Assembly: GCA_016213925.1 (NCBI GenBank)
Contig: JACQZH010000023.1
Location: forward strand, 1-42,254
Direction: 5' to 3'
Source: Candidatus Omnitrophota bacterium
GTDB lineage: Bacteria > Omnitrophota > Gorgyraeia > B26-G9
Length of the DNA: 42,254 nt
Shown here: positions 18,775 to 27,900 of the stretch, one piece after another
Layout: each line of letters opens with the position of its first letter
Numbering within the stretch: the stretch's first letter is position 1
Notes under the pieces: generated by a model
What the model saw: the letters and a program-made list of their open reading frames with translations, nothing else
Databases searched by the model: none
What the model was told of the DNA's origin: nothing
Program-made: the position numbers and the translations under genes

Positions 18775-19707
18775 ATGGGGAGAAGGCCTCTGAAAATAGC
18801 ATTAGCCCTGGGAGGTGGCGGTGTACGCGGTTTGGCGCATATCGGAATTATAAAAGAGCTGGAAAAAGATATACCGATTGATTTTATTTCCGGCACAAGC
18901 ATGGGGGCATTGGTTGGCGCGCATTACGCGTTGAATAAGAATATTGATTTATTAGAAAAGAAAGTATTAGGGATTTTAGAAAGGAAAGAAGTAAAAGATA
19001 TTGAAAAAGTAATCAGCGGGGATACTCTTGTAGAAGAAAAAAAGCTGATAATTCAAAACCTGATTATTCTGGCAAAAAAGATTTTCTTGCTTAATTTAAG
19101 GGCAATAAAGCGCTGGATGTTCAGCGGGAAAGAAATAGCCTGGATTTTTGATGAGCTGGGTTTTAATGTTGATTTTGGCAGGACGAAAATCCCGTTTTGC
19201 TGTCTAGGAGCTGATTTACGTACAGGCGAAGAAGTGATTATGAATACAGGCCGTATTAGAGATGCGGTGCTTGCGTCGTTATCTTTGCCCGGAGTATTTC
19301 CGCCGGTAAAAAGAGGAAGGCATTTGCTTGTTGACGGAGGAATAATCGGCAGTGTTCCTGTTGATGCCGCCAAAACCATGGGAGCGGATATAATCATTGC
19401 GGTGGGAGTTGAGGCGCAGGTTGATTATAATAGAAAACTGGGTAATGGATTAGATATCATGTTTCAGGCGGATGCGATACGTGCGTATAAATTATACGAG
19501 TTAAGGCTTAAAAATGCTGATTTAGTGATATATCCTGATGTCGCGCATATTACCTGGGCAAGTTTTTCCAGGGCTAAAGAATGCATAAACGAAGGAAGAA
19601 AAGCCGCGCAAAAGATGAAGCCGCAGATAGTGGATTTGATTAAACGCAAAAACAAGAGCAGATTTTGGAAAAGTGTATTTTTTTTAAACAGGGGTAAAGG
19701 GGATTAA
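18775..19707 (+). CDS. Patatin-like phospholipase (RssA type)
   Basis: 310 residues. The oxyanion-hole motif GGGGVRGLAHIG is near residue 13. The nucleophile elbow is GTSMG (Ser42) and the second dyad residue is Asp187 in VDGG, the complete catalytic set of bacterial patatins. The start is fixed by GGAG about 10 nt upstream. No signal peptide is visible, so it probably acts on lipids from the cytoplasm or membrane face. The AsmA-like gene begins 4 bp after its stop, so the two are co-translated. The 102-bp spacer before it has an 8-bp stem (GACAAAAA/TTTTTGTC) of uncertain meaning. Confidence 0.85.
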   Translation: MGRRPLKIALALGGGGVRGLAHIGIIKELEKDIPIDFISGTSMGALVGAHYALNKNIDLLEKKVLGILERKEVKDIEKVISGDTLVEEKKLIIQNLIILAKKIFLLNLRAIKRWMFSGKEIAWIFDELGFNVDFGRTKIPFCCLGADLRTGEEVIMNTGRIRDAVLASLSLPGVFPPVKRGRHLLVDGGIIGSVPVDAAKTMGADIIIAVGVEAQVDYNRKLGNGLDIMFQADAIRAYKLYELRLKNADLVIYPDVAHITWASFSRAKECINEGRKAAQKMKPQIVDLIKRKNKSRFWKSVFFLNRGKGD

Positions 19708-19711
19708 AATA

Positions 19712-21406
19712 ATGAAGAAAATTTTAATTGTTATTTCAATATTGATGGTATTGTTTATTGCGGTATTAGGTATTGGTTTTTATTATTTGAACAATATTTA
19801 TATACCGAAGAATCTAAAACCGATGGTTGTGGATATACTTAAAAAAACTTTACAAAAAGACGTCAACATAGCCCAGGCAAAATATTTTCCTTTTAGAGGG
19901 GTATTATTTTCCCAAATCAATATAATTAATCCTGATGGAAGCCTTTTTCTTTCGGTTGATACTGTGGATTTAGGGTTAAATTCTTTACCTGCGGTTAAGG
20001 GGGATGAAATTTCAGCAAAGGGAAAACTTTTAGTTAAAGGAATAGTTTTTGCGCAGGATAAAATTAGGGTTAACGGCAGCAGTACCGTGAATGTGGATGT
20101 CCAAACTCAGGGTAAAGAAAAAGTTAATTTTACCGCTGTGCTGGAATTAGATAATTTTGCGATAAACGGCCTTGCGCCTGTAGCGGACATTACCCAAATC
20201 AGAGGCAAGATCATTTGTACGCAGGATTCTTTTTCCAGTGAAAAATTACAGGCGTTGATAAGCGGGCAAACATTGGATATTAATATAAATGGTAAATACA
20301 GCCAGGCAGATATGCTGCTTGAAAATTTTTCGCTTAAATATGTAAATACAAAATTATCAGCAGAAGGCAAAGTTTTTGAATTTGAGAATCCCCAAGTGGA
20401 TTTAAAACTAAACGGGGTTATCGGGCTGGCGGATATTGCGAAGATAATTTGCGGAATTCCTTTGCCGTCTATATCAGGTGAATGCGTTATTAGAGCGGAT
20501 GCTCTAGGTAAAATCAGCGATCTTGCCGTTTTGAAAGCTTTTTTGAAAGCGGATATCGCTAACGGAGCAGTAGACAAGATTAAATTTTCCGATTTTAGCG
20601 CAGAGGTGAATTTAAAAGGAGGGGTTGTACATCTTACTCCTTTAAACTGTGATTTTTATCAAGGCAAGATCCAGGGGCAGGCTAAGGCAACGATTATTGA
20701 CCCCAAAATTCCGCTTGAATGTTCGATAGATATAGCGAATGTTAACTTTGCGCCTTTAGCGCAGGATTTTACTAGCCAGGATTTAGGTACGGGGCTATTC
20801 AACGCTAATATCGGAATTTCCGGCTCGGTAGTTGATCTAAATACGCTTACCGGTGCAGGCAGGGTGAAAGTGGTGGATGCCGGAATAAAGCCGCCTCCAC
20901 GGTTCAAAAATATTGCCGGCAGTTTAGGCGTTAGCGCTTTGGAGGGCATGCAGATAAATGAAATTTCAGCGACTTTATCAATAAGCGATGGCAAAATAGA
21001 CACACAGGATTTATTGGTGTTGGCGAAAGAGGCCACAATTACCGGAAAAGGTTATGTGAGCCTTGAACAGTATATAGATTTCGAATTAGCGTTTAAACTT
21101 AATCCTGAATTTGCTCAAAAAATCGGCGGCGGTTCTTTAATGCAATTTGCTTCCGGTGACGATGGAGTGCCTTTGGCAAAACGCAGAATTTACGGGACAT
21201 TGCCTGACAAAACCCGCTGGGATAAGATTGAAATTCCGGTAACAGAGATTATTAAAAATAAGGTGAAATCAGAGCTTGAAAATCAGGTAAAGAGTTTTTT
21301 AAATCAGGAGCAATCAGCGGATGATGGTTCTCCGGAGCAGTCAGATGTACCGGTTAATGAGCAGATAAAAGAAGGGTTGAAGAGCCTGAAAGGGCTGTTT
21401 AGATAA
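19712..21406 (+). CDS. AsmA-like envelope protein
   Basis: 564 residues. One N-terminal transmembrane helix (4-27, ILIVISILMVLFIAVLGIGFYYL) is followed by a periplasmic, repetitive beta-rich body of AsmA/TamB/DUF3971 style. Typical features are an early KKTLQKDVNIAQAKYFPFRG, GLFNANIGISGS and a late IYGTLPDKTRWDKI region with amphipathic helices at the end (KSELENQVKSFLNQE). AsmA-like proteins bridge the envelope and are tied to lipid transport or outer-membrane homeostasis, which fits the patatin gene immediately upstream. Family membership is read from architecture; the exact role is inferred. Confidence 0.7.
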   Translation: MKKILIVISILMVLFIAVLGIGFYYLNNIYIPKNLKPMVVDILKKTLQKDVNIAQAKYFPFRGVLFSQINIINPDGSLFLSVDTVDLGLNSLPAVKGDEISAKGKLLVKGIVFAQDKIRVNGSSTVNVDVQTQGKEKVNFTAVLELDNFAINGLAPVADITQIRGKIICTQDSFSSEKLQALISGQTLDININGKYSQADMLLENFSLKYVNTKLSAEGKVFEFENPQVDLKLNGVIGLADIAKIICGIPLPSISGECVIRADALGKISDLAVLKAFLKADIANGAVDKIKFSDFSAEVNLKGGVVHLTPLNCDFYQGKIQGQAKATIIDPKIPLECSIDIANVNFAPLAQDFTSQDLGTGLFNANIGISGSVVDLNTLTGAGRVKVVDAGIKPPPRFKNIAGSLGVSALEGMQINEISATLSISDGKIDTQDLLVLAKEATITGKGYVSLEQYIDFELAFKLNPEFAQKIGGGSLMQFASGDDGVPLAKRRIYGTLPDKTRWDKIEIPVTEIIKNKVKSELENQVKSFLNQEQSADDGSPEQSDVPVNEQIKEGLKSLKGLFR

Positions 21407-21409
21407 AAG

Positions 21410-22159
21410 ATGACATTGAAAAACCGCGGAAGATTGCTGATTTATAATGCGCGTTTAATTCTTGAAAATAGTATCAAAGATAATTCATGGGTATTAATTG
21501 ATAAAGGGAAAATAGGAGGTTTCGGCAGCGGGAAAAAGCCTTTATTGGACAAAGGAACTTTCCTGATTGACTGCCGGAATAATTATCTTAGCCCGGGGCT
21601 TATTGATCTGCATATACATGGCGATATAGAAAAAATTTCACAAACACAGGCTTGTTCCGGGACTACAGGTTTTCTTTTGAGTTTATACGCCGCAAATTTT
21701 GAAGACATCAGCAGAAAAATTATCCAGCTTAAAAATATGCCGCTTAAGGCCGCGCAATGTTTGGGTTTTCATTTGGAAGGGCCTTTTATCAGCAGGGAAA
21801 TGGCAGGGGCCCAGCCAAAAGAATTTATTAGTAACCCGAAGATAGTTTTATTTAAAAAACTATTGAAGAAAATAAAAGATGACATAAAGATCATTACATT
21901 TGCCTGCGAATTGCCAGGCAGCGGGAAGTTTTTAAAAGAACTAAAAAAAAATGATATAGTAGCGGCTCTTGGGCATACAAATGCTACTTTTGAGCAGGCA
22001 GAGAGAGCGGTTTCATCAGGAGCTTGTTATTCGACGCATATCTTTAACCGTATGAAAGGTAAGATAAAAAAAGGCTTTGACGCGGATATCCTCATTTTTG
22101 ACGAAAATTTTAAAGCAAAAATGACAATTGTCGGCGGTAAAGTAGTTTACAAAAAATAA
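21410..22159 (+). CDS. nagA: Internally deleted N-acetylglucosamine-6-phosphate deacetylase (NagA-derived)
   Basis: 249 residues against about 380 for NagA. The N-terminal part is good: LSPGLIDLHIHGD (metal-type HxH), SGTTGFLLS, LGFHLEGPFIS (metal-ligand Glu) and ALGHTNATFEQAERAVSSG. At THIFNRM the sequence jumps straight to KGKIKKGFDADILIFDE, which is the extreme C-terminal strand of NagA. About 110-130 residues are missing, including the DGxH segment and the catalytic aspartate region. The reading frame is intact and the gene sits 3 bp after the AsmA-like gene, with glmS next. It is either an in-frame deletion remnant or a protein with a new role. Normal deacetylase activity is unlikely. 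Confidence 0.75.
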   Translation: MTLKNRGRLLIYNARLILENSIKDNSWVLIDKGKIGGFGSGKKPLLDKGTFLIDCRNNYLSPGLIDLHIHGDIEKISQTQACSGTTGFLLSLYAANFEDISRKIIQLKNMPLKAAQCLGFHLEGPFISREMAGAQPKEFISNPKIVLFKKLLKKIKDDIKIITFACELPGSGKFLKELKKNDIVAALGHTNATFEQAERAVSSGACYSTHIFNRMKGKIKKGFDADILIFDENFKAKMTIVGGKVVYKK

Positions 22160-22185
22160 AAAATACAATGAGGTGGTGAAGGCTG

Positions 22186-22230
22186 CTGCTTTAAAAAATT
22201 AAAGAGAGCAACTTAATTAAGCAGTTTTTT
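22186..22230 (+). terminator. Possible terminator before glmS
   Basis: A CTGCTT...AAGCAG stem with a bulge and an AT-rich inner part is followed by six T. It is weaker than the other terminators here. The remaining bases to 22328 hold a GCAGCTTGCGGCCTGCAGCT palindrome-like stretch and the glmS ribosome site. Confidence 0.4.
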
Positions 22231-22328
22231 GTTTTGCAATTGTTGATTTTTTACTTTTTGCTTTTAATTTTTGGTTTTATTTTGCAGCTTGCGGCCTGCA
22301 GCTTGTGACGGAAAGAGGGGAGTTTATT

Positions 22329-24299
22329 ATGTGCGGAATAGTCGGGTATATCGGAGATAAAAACGCGGTACCGATTTTGCTCGAAGGATTGAAAAAACTG
22401 GAGTACAGAGGTTATGATTCTTCGGGTATCGCGGTTATAAATGATAAAAAAATTTCACTTTGGAAAAAAGAAGGCAAGCTTAGCAGCTTAATTAACAGAC
22501 TGTCAGGTTTTGAGGCCAAAGGGACTTTGGGTATAGGCCATACCAGATGGGCTACGCACGGCGAACCTAATGAAGTGAACGCGCATCCGCATTTTGGCTG
22601 CAATAAGGATTTTGTAATCGTACATAACGGGATCATTGAAAATCATCATGAATTAAAGGGTATGCTTATAAAAGAAGGCCACAAATTTTCTTCCCAGACT
22701 GACACGGAAGTTGTTGTGCATTTGATTGAAAAATTTTATAAAAATGATTTAACTAAGACGCTTATTTCTGTAATAAGGATGCTTAAAGGAAGTTTTGCCC
22801 TGGGAGTTATCAGTGCCCGCCAGCCGGATATCCTGGTCGCGGCAAGAAAAGACAGCCCTTTGATTATCGGACTGGGCGAGGGCGAAAATTTTATCGCCTC
22901 GGATGTGCCGGCAATACTGGAACTTACCCGCAATGTGATTTATCTGGATAATGACGAAATAGCCTGCCTGACGAAAAATGATGTAAAGGTCTATGATATT
23001 AAGGGTTGTATAGTTAAAAATAAGCACGCTGTAATCAAATGGAGCTCAGACAGCGCTCAAAAAGGCGGTTATCCTCATTTTATGCTCAAGGAGATTAATG
23101 AACAGCCGCAGGTTTTAGCGCAAATGCTTAAGAATAGGATAAAGAACAATCGTGTTGTTTTTGAACAGCTGAATATCCCAAAAAGCCGTTTGAAGAAAAT
23201 AGATAATATTCAGATTATTGCCTGCGGCACTGCTTATCATGCCGGGCTTTGCGGTAAATATATCCTGGAGAAAATGCTTGGCATACCTATAAATGTGGAT
23301 ACTTCAAGTGAATTCCGTTACCGCAGCCAGATCATTAAAAAGGCTAGGACATTGGTTATTCCGGTAAGCCAATCAGGAGAGACCGCAGATACTTTAGCCA
23401 GTTTAAGAGAAGCAAAGAAAAAAGGGGCGTTAATTCTTTCCATATGTAATGTTGTGGGCAGTTCAATCGCCAGGGAATCTGATGGGGTAATTTATACTCA
23501 TGCCGGTCTTGAGATTTCTGTTGCTTCAACGAAAGCGTATACCGCGCAGCTGGCAATTTTTTATCTTTTAGGAATGTATATGGGTGAGTTAAAAAAAGCG
23601 CTAGACGGCAAAAAAATAAAGAGGATGATTTGGGAGATGAAAAAAATTCCCGGATTAATGCAGGATGTACTTAAAGGCCATAACATAGTAAAAAATATCG
23701 CGAAAAAATATATTGAAAAATATGATTACCGCCTTGCGGAGCAGTTTAAATTTCTCGAAAATGAGATCGGCGTATTTAAAGATGATAAAAAAGCCCTTAA
23801 GTTTGCCAAGCAGTGCGCGGAAAAGTCGCATTCAGCTTATGGGAAAAGGTTCGGCGATTTTCCGTTCCTTTACTTGGGCAGAAATATTAATTATCCCAGC
23901 GCGCTGGAAGGTGCCCTGAAACTTAAAGAAATTACTTATATCAGCGCTGAAGGATACGCTGCCGGTGAAATGAAGCATGGCCCGATCGCTCTAATAGACG
24001 AATTCCCGCTGGTTGTGTGCATTGCCTGTAAATCCAAAGTGTATGATAAAATGCTTTCAAATATCCGCGAGATAAGAGCGCGAAAAGGAGTTGTCCTTGC
24101 GATAGCTACTAAAGGGGATAAGCAGATAAAGAAAAAAGAATATTCCGACTATAGCCTGGAAATTCCTGATATTGATGAATTTTACTCGCCATTACTGGTT
24201 GTTCTACCGCTTCAGCTTTTAGCTTATTATATCGCGGTCGGCCTTGGCTGCGATGTTGATCAGCCGAGAAACCTGGCAAAGAGCGTGACTGTGGAATAA
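22329..24299 (+). CDS. glmS: Glutamine--fructose-6-phosphate aminotransferase (isomerizing)
   Basis: Makes glucosamine-6-phosphate from fructose-6-phosphate and glutamine, the entry to UDP-GlcNAc. The start is set at the ATG giving MCGIVGYIG, so that Cys2 becomes the N-terminal nucleophile. A GTG 24 bp upstream would bury it. Residues 2-230 are the class II glutamine amidotransferase domain (LEYRGYDSSGIA, GHTRWATHG, HNGIIENH). Two SIS sugar-isomerase domains follow (ACGTAYHAG, SQSGETADT, EGALKLKEI, EMKHGPIAL), ending in the family hallmark DVDQPRNLAKSVTVE. At 656 residues it is about 47 longer than E. coli GlmS. The excess is one insertion at residues about 460-508, between the SIS domains. 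No glmS ribozyme-like leader is visible. Confidence 0.95.
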   Translation: MCGIVGYIGDKNAVPILLEGLKKLEYRGYDSSGIAVINDKKISLWKKEGKLSSLINRLSGFEAKGTLGIGHTRWATHGEPNEVNAHPHFGCNKDFVIVHNGIIENHHELKGMLIKEGHKFSSQTDTEVVVHLIEKFYKNDLTKTLISVIRMLKGSFALGVISARQPDILVAARKDSPLIIGLGEGENFIASDVPAILELTRNVIYLDNDEIACLTKNDVKVYDIKGCIVKNKHAVIKWSSDSAQKGGYPHFMLKEINEQPQVLAQMLKNRIKNNRVVFEQLNIPKSRLKKIDNIQIIACGTAYHAGLCGKYILEKMLGIPINVDTSSEFRYRSQIIKKARTLVIPVSQSGETADTLASLREAKKKGALILSICNVVGSSIARESDGVIYTHAGLEISVASTKAYTAQLAIFYLLGMYMGELKKALDGKKIKRMIWEMKKIPGLMQDVLKGHNIVKNIAKKYIEKYDYRLAEQFKFLENEIGVFKDDKKALKFAKQCAEKSHSAYGKRFGDFPFLYLGRNINYPSALEGALKLKEITYISAEGYAAGEMKHGPIALIDEFPLVVCIACKSKVYDKMLSNIREIRARKGVVLAIATKGDKQIKKKEYSDYSLEIPDIDEFYSPLLVVLPLQLLAYYIAVGLGCDVDQPRNLAKSVTVE

Positions 24300-24516
24300 C
24301 AGGTTTTATAAATTATTGCGGGGTTTTTCTATAACGCTTACCGAATTTTCTTTAAAATGTCTGGTGGATAACTTTCTGAATTTGCTGATTTTTATGGTGA
24401 ATCCCTGGCATATGCTTTGGCGGTGGTATCTAGAACCAAGATTGCCCGTAGTTAGTTGATGTTTCTCCTTACTGTTAAAGAAGTTAAGAAATCTTCGTAG
24501 TAGGTTCCCTTCAATT
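24300..24516. other. Non-coding spacer after glmS
   Basis: No gene or convincing terminator seen. This is simply the stretch between glmS and copy B of the structured element. Confidence 0.5.
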
Positions 24517-24734
24517 ATAATCCCGGATTTTGCAACAGGGAAAATCCGCCCAGCAGGGTCGATAGTCTAAATCCGTTTAGGATTTAGACTTGCCAGCGGC
24601 CTTGCCGCTAGGCAGGCTATCGAGGTAATCCCGAAAATTGCAAGCATCTTTTTATGCGAGACATTATTTTGCAACTGATTTTTTCGAAATAAGTTACCAT
24701 AATTCTTATTTTCTATTGCAATTTTTGGGATAAT
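24517..24734. mobile_element. Structured MITE-like intergenic element, copy B
   Basis: 218 bp homologous to 1039-1296. The terminal inverted repeats match at 14 of 19 positions (ATAATCCCGGATTTTGCAA at the left against the reversed right end). A three-way-junction fold can be drawn exactly. The closing helix CGATA/TATCG is 24560-24564 with 24618-24622. Perfect 10-bp stem 1 is 24565-24574 with 24580-24589. Stem 2 is TGCCAGCGGC 24591-24600 with 24604-24614, with one bulge. This copy lacks both 21-bp palindromes found in copy A. Confidence 0.7.
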
Positions 24735-24783
24735 GAGTTTACCAGACATTAAAAATCATAAAGGATAAAATTTTTGTTACCTC

Positions 24784-24811
24784 TTGAAATAATATAGACT
24801 TATGGTATACT
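24784..24811 (+). promoter_or_regulatory. Sigma-70-type promoter of the glucan gene cluster
   Basis: TTGAAA, a 16-bp spacer, then TATACT. The surrounding ATGGTATACTTTA matches the promoter at 1314-1342, and the position relative to the structured element also matches. The leader to the ATG at 24976 is about 160 nt. Confidence 0.65.
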
Positions 24812-24975
24812 TTACTGTCTTTTTTAACAGTATGTTTTTAATGGAAGATATACGGAGATATTTATGGCATTATGCCGGATAGGTAATTCAATATCTGGGG
24901 GTTGTCTTCGCGGTTATTAATGGTCTATAAGAATAGTGTTTTAAATGCCTGCATATGCGAGAAGGAACTTAAGGG

Positions 24976-27900
24976 ATGATTGTTTTTAAATATAAAATCT
25001 TAAATAGGTTAATTAGTTTTGTCCTCTTGCACTTTTTTTTAATTTTGAATATTTCTTTGACTTTCGGCATAGAATACGCTGACCGCGAGATTTATTCAAA
25101 AGACACTCTTTCTCCTGCGTTACAAATCAGCAATGAGTTCTTAAAAGTAATTTTTAATTCTGATCTTCAGGCTTTTACTCCTAAAGCAAAAAACAGCAGT
25201 TTGAACATATATAATAATATTGACCGGAATGCTGATATTAGGGTTTTGGCAACTGCAGAAGGGTACAGAATAGAGATTAAAGCATATAGTGAACAACCGC
25301 TTGTCCTACATTGGGGTGTTAATAATTGGCAGCGTCCTCCTGATGCACTCTTACCTCAAGGAGAAAATTATAAGACTTATTTTCATGAAGAAATCCGTGC
25401 TATGCGCACGGAAATTATTTCCCGGTCAGAAAAAGAAAAAGTATTCATTATTAATGTGCCGCAAAATTTGATCAATGAAATCAACATAGTTGATTTCATT
25501 TTCTTTAATCCTGTGACAAACTCCTATCTCAAGAACAAGGACGATAAGGATTACAGCGTTGCAATAAAAAATATTTTAGAAAATACAACAGTAACATTTC
25601 CTCTTGGCAAGCAGGAAAAAGAAGATTTGCTGCGCTTAATTAAAAAAAGGTTTGAGAAAGATACTTGGCTGTTGGCAAAAGAACCTCCGCTGCAGTATCA
25701 AATCATGGGCAATATTATCACGCAAACCGTAAAAACTAAAGATGGTTTAAGAGTTGACGTTTGGGTGGTCGCTAATAAGCGGCCGCATTTGTATTGGGGT
25801 ATCAATGGCTGGCAAACCCCGGAAGATTCGCTGCTGCCTAAAGAAACTAAAAAAAGTGAAGATTCCAGCGCTGTAGACTCTCCTCTAAGCTCGCTGTCTT
25901 CAGGTGGTTTATATGGCATTTCTTTGCATATACCGGATACTTTAGCCTCCAAAATCAAGGACATTGATTTTAATATCTTTTATCCGGAAAACGGATATTG
26001 GGATAATAATCAACACGGGAATTATACTATTCCTTTGCAAGGAAAAGAAATAGTTACAGGCTTACTTGCACAAGTAAAATCTCTTTACGGTTCAGCGCAT
26101 AAACAAAAAGAAGCGCGCGAATTATTAGTCAATGTGCTTTTTGCTTTAGCTGAAAGAATTGAGGACTCGCAGTTATGGGAAATTTTTAAGGCTAGTCAAA
26201 CGCTGAATGATCTCAAGCAAGAAGATGAAGACGTGCTGGGATTAATTCTTATAGTCAAGCTGCTTAACGAAGGCGCGGTATGGGATGACAATCAAGGCAA
26301 ATTCCTTATTAGCGGAAAAAAAATCTCGAGCACTATAGCGGAATTGAACGCTAAACTTGATCCGCTGGCTGTGCGTAAAACCCTATATTTATTCGGATTA
26401 TATGACCCTTCTTGGATCTCCAAGCTTACGCATCGTTTAGATTACCGGCAGATAAATCAAGAGGTGAATAACGGAAGAATCAACGATTTGCCTGCTTTTA
26501 TCCAAAAAATTATCGCTGAATATGATGACCAGGAAGGCGCTCCGCAAGTGCTTTGGGCGAAAAGCATTAATGAAACATGCCTCTTAATCAAACTGAAATT
26601 CGGAGAGCAAAGTATCACCACTAAATGGGGTTATCCAACTAAAAAAGAGACTTATTATTATAATGGCAGGATAATTGAACTAAGAGATTTTTGGGGCAAT
26701 GAGTTTTCCCGGACCGGACGAAAACTTTTGCGTTATCTGGATCAAAAGGATCTAGCGGATATTAAAAAAGAAATAATCGATGCCTACCAGCAGGGCAAAA
26801 AAGTCTGCGTAGACCAAATATCCTGGCAATCTCCTGAAACCCTTACCCCTGATAATTACATGTATTTCCACCATAAAATACTTGAACCAGGAGCGGATAT
26901 TGAGCATTTACTGCTTTCTTATTTTGATTCCACCACGATTTTAGATCTCCCCGAGGGGAGAAAAGCCTGGGTGTTTCACCGGCCGGAAAGTTCGGATCAA
27001 TTGGCTCCTATTCTAAAACCAGGCACTGCTGCCGCGGATTTTTGGAAAAATTATTGGCTGGACGATCTTAAACTTTTTATTGACGAGTTCGACGTTTGCG
27101 CATTCCGGGTGGATTTACCCGGAGAATTGCAGGATTACGGAAATTATTCTATTATCGAAAGCGTATGGTTTGAAGCCGTTGCTTATGCCCAAAGCAAAGG
27201 CAAAAAATTGTATTTTGTTTTGGAAACTTATAAAGCATATGAGGACAAATGGGGATGGGATGAGTTTTCCTCTTTAAATAACAACCCTGCGATAACGAAA
27301 TACGGGTATAAGCCTTTTCGCTGTTATTATAAACCGATTATGGAAAATATCGCATCTGGAAATGCCGCCGGGTTAGCGGGAACTTTTGCGTGGATAATAA
27401 AAGATATCCAGGAATTAATTATTTCCCTGACTAATTTTGACGAAAGACGTGTTCATGATCTTGTCCCTGAAGAGCAGCGTTTACAACTTTATTATGAATT
27501 ATTGTATTGTTTCGCTCGCGCCGGGTTTGACGTGTTGGTTTATTTGAGAGATCTTGGGGTAGGTGATATTGTTACTATGTGCGGCGGCAAGTGGGTTCAG
27601 TGGGCCGGTGAAGTAAAGCATGTCGAGCATCTTCCTGCTTTCCCCAGGCAATTCCGTCAAAGGTTGACGCAAAGCGCGGCAGAACTGCTTGAACAATCTC
27701 TCTTGTACCAAACTCTTAAAAATGCGCCGCAGGATCCGCTTTCTATGGTATTTTTACGCGGAAATAAAGTAGTTTTTTTCCGTCCCGGCCAAATACCGCA
27801 GGTTTTTGATTTAGATCAAATGTCTAAGCCGGCTCCTCCGGTGAAAGTTGTACACAGCGAATACGATGTAACTGCTTGGTTAAACCAATATGTGTATTCT

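Noticed and set aside
22160-22328. Possible glmS ribozyme or riboswitch before glmS
   Set aside because: The region is AT-rich with a weak terminator-like hairpin; I see no ribozyme core.
24864-24920. 18-codon ORF with CGGAG upstream in the leader of the glucan cluster
   Set aside because: It could be a leader peptide, but there is no run of regulatory codons, no attenuator behind it and no counterpart in the leader at 1343-1442.
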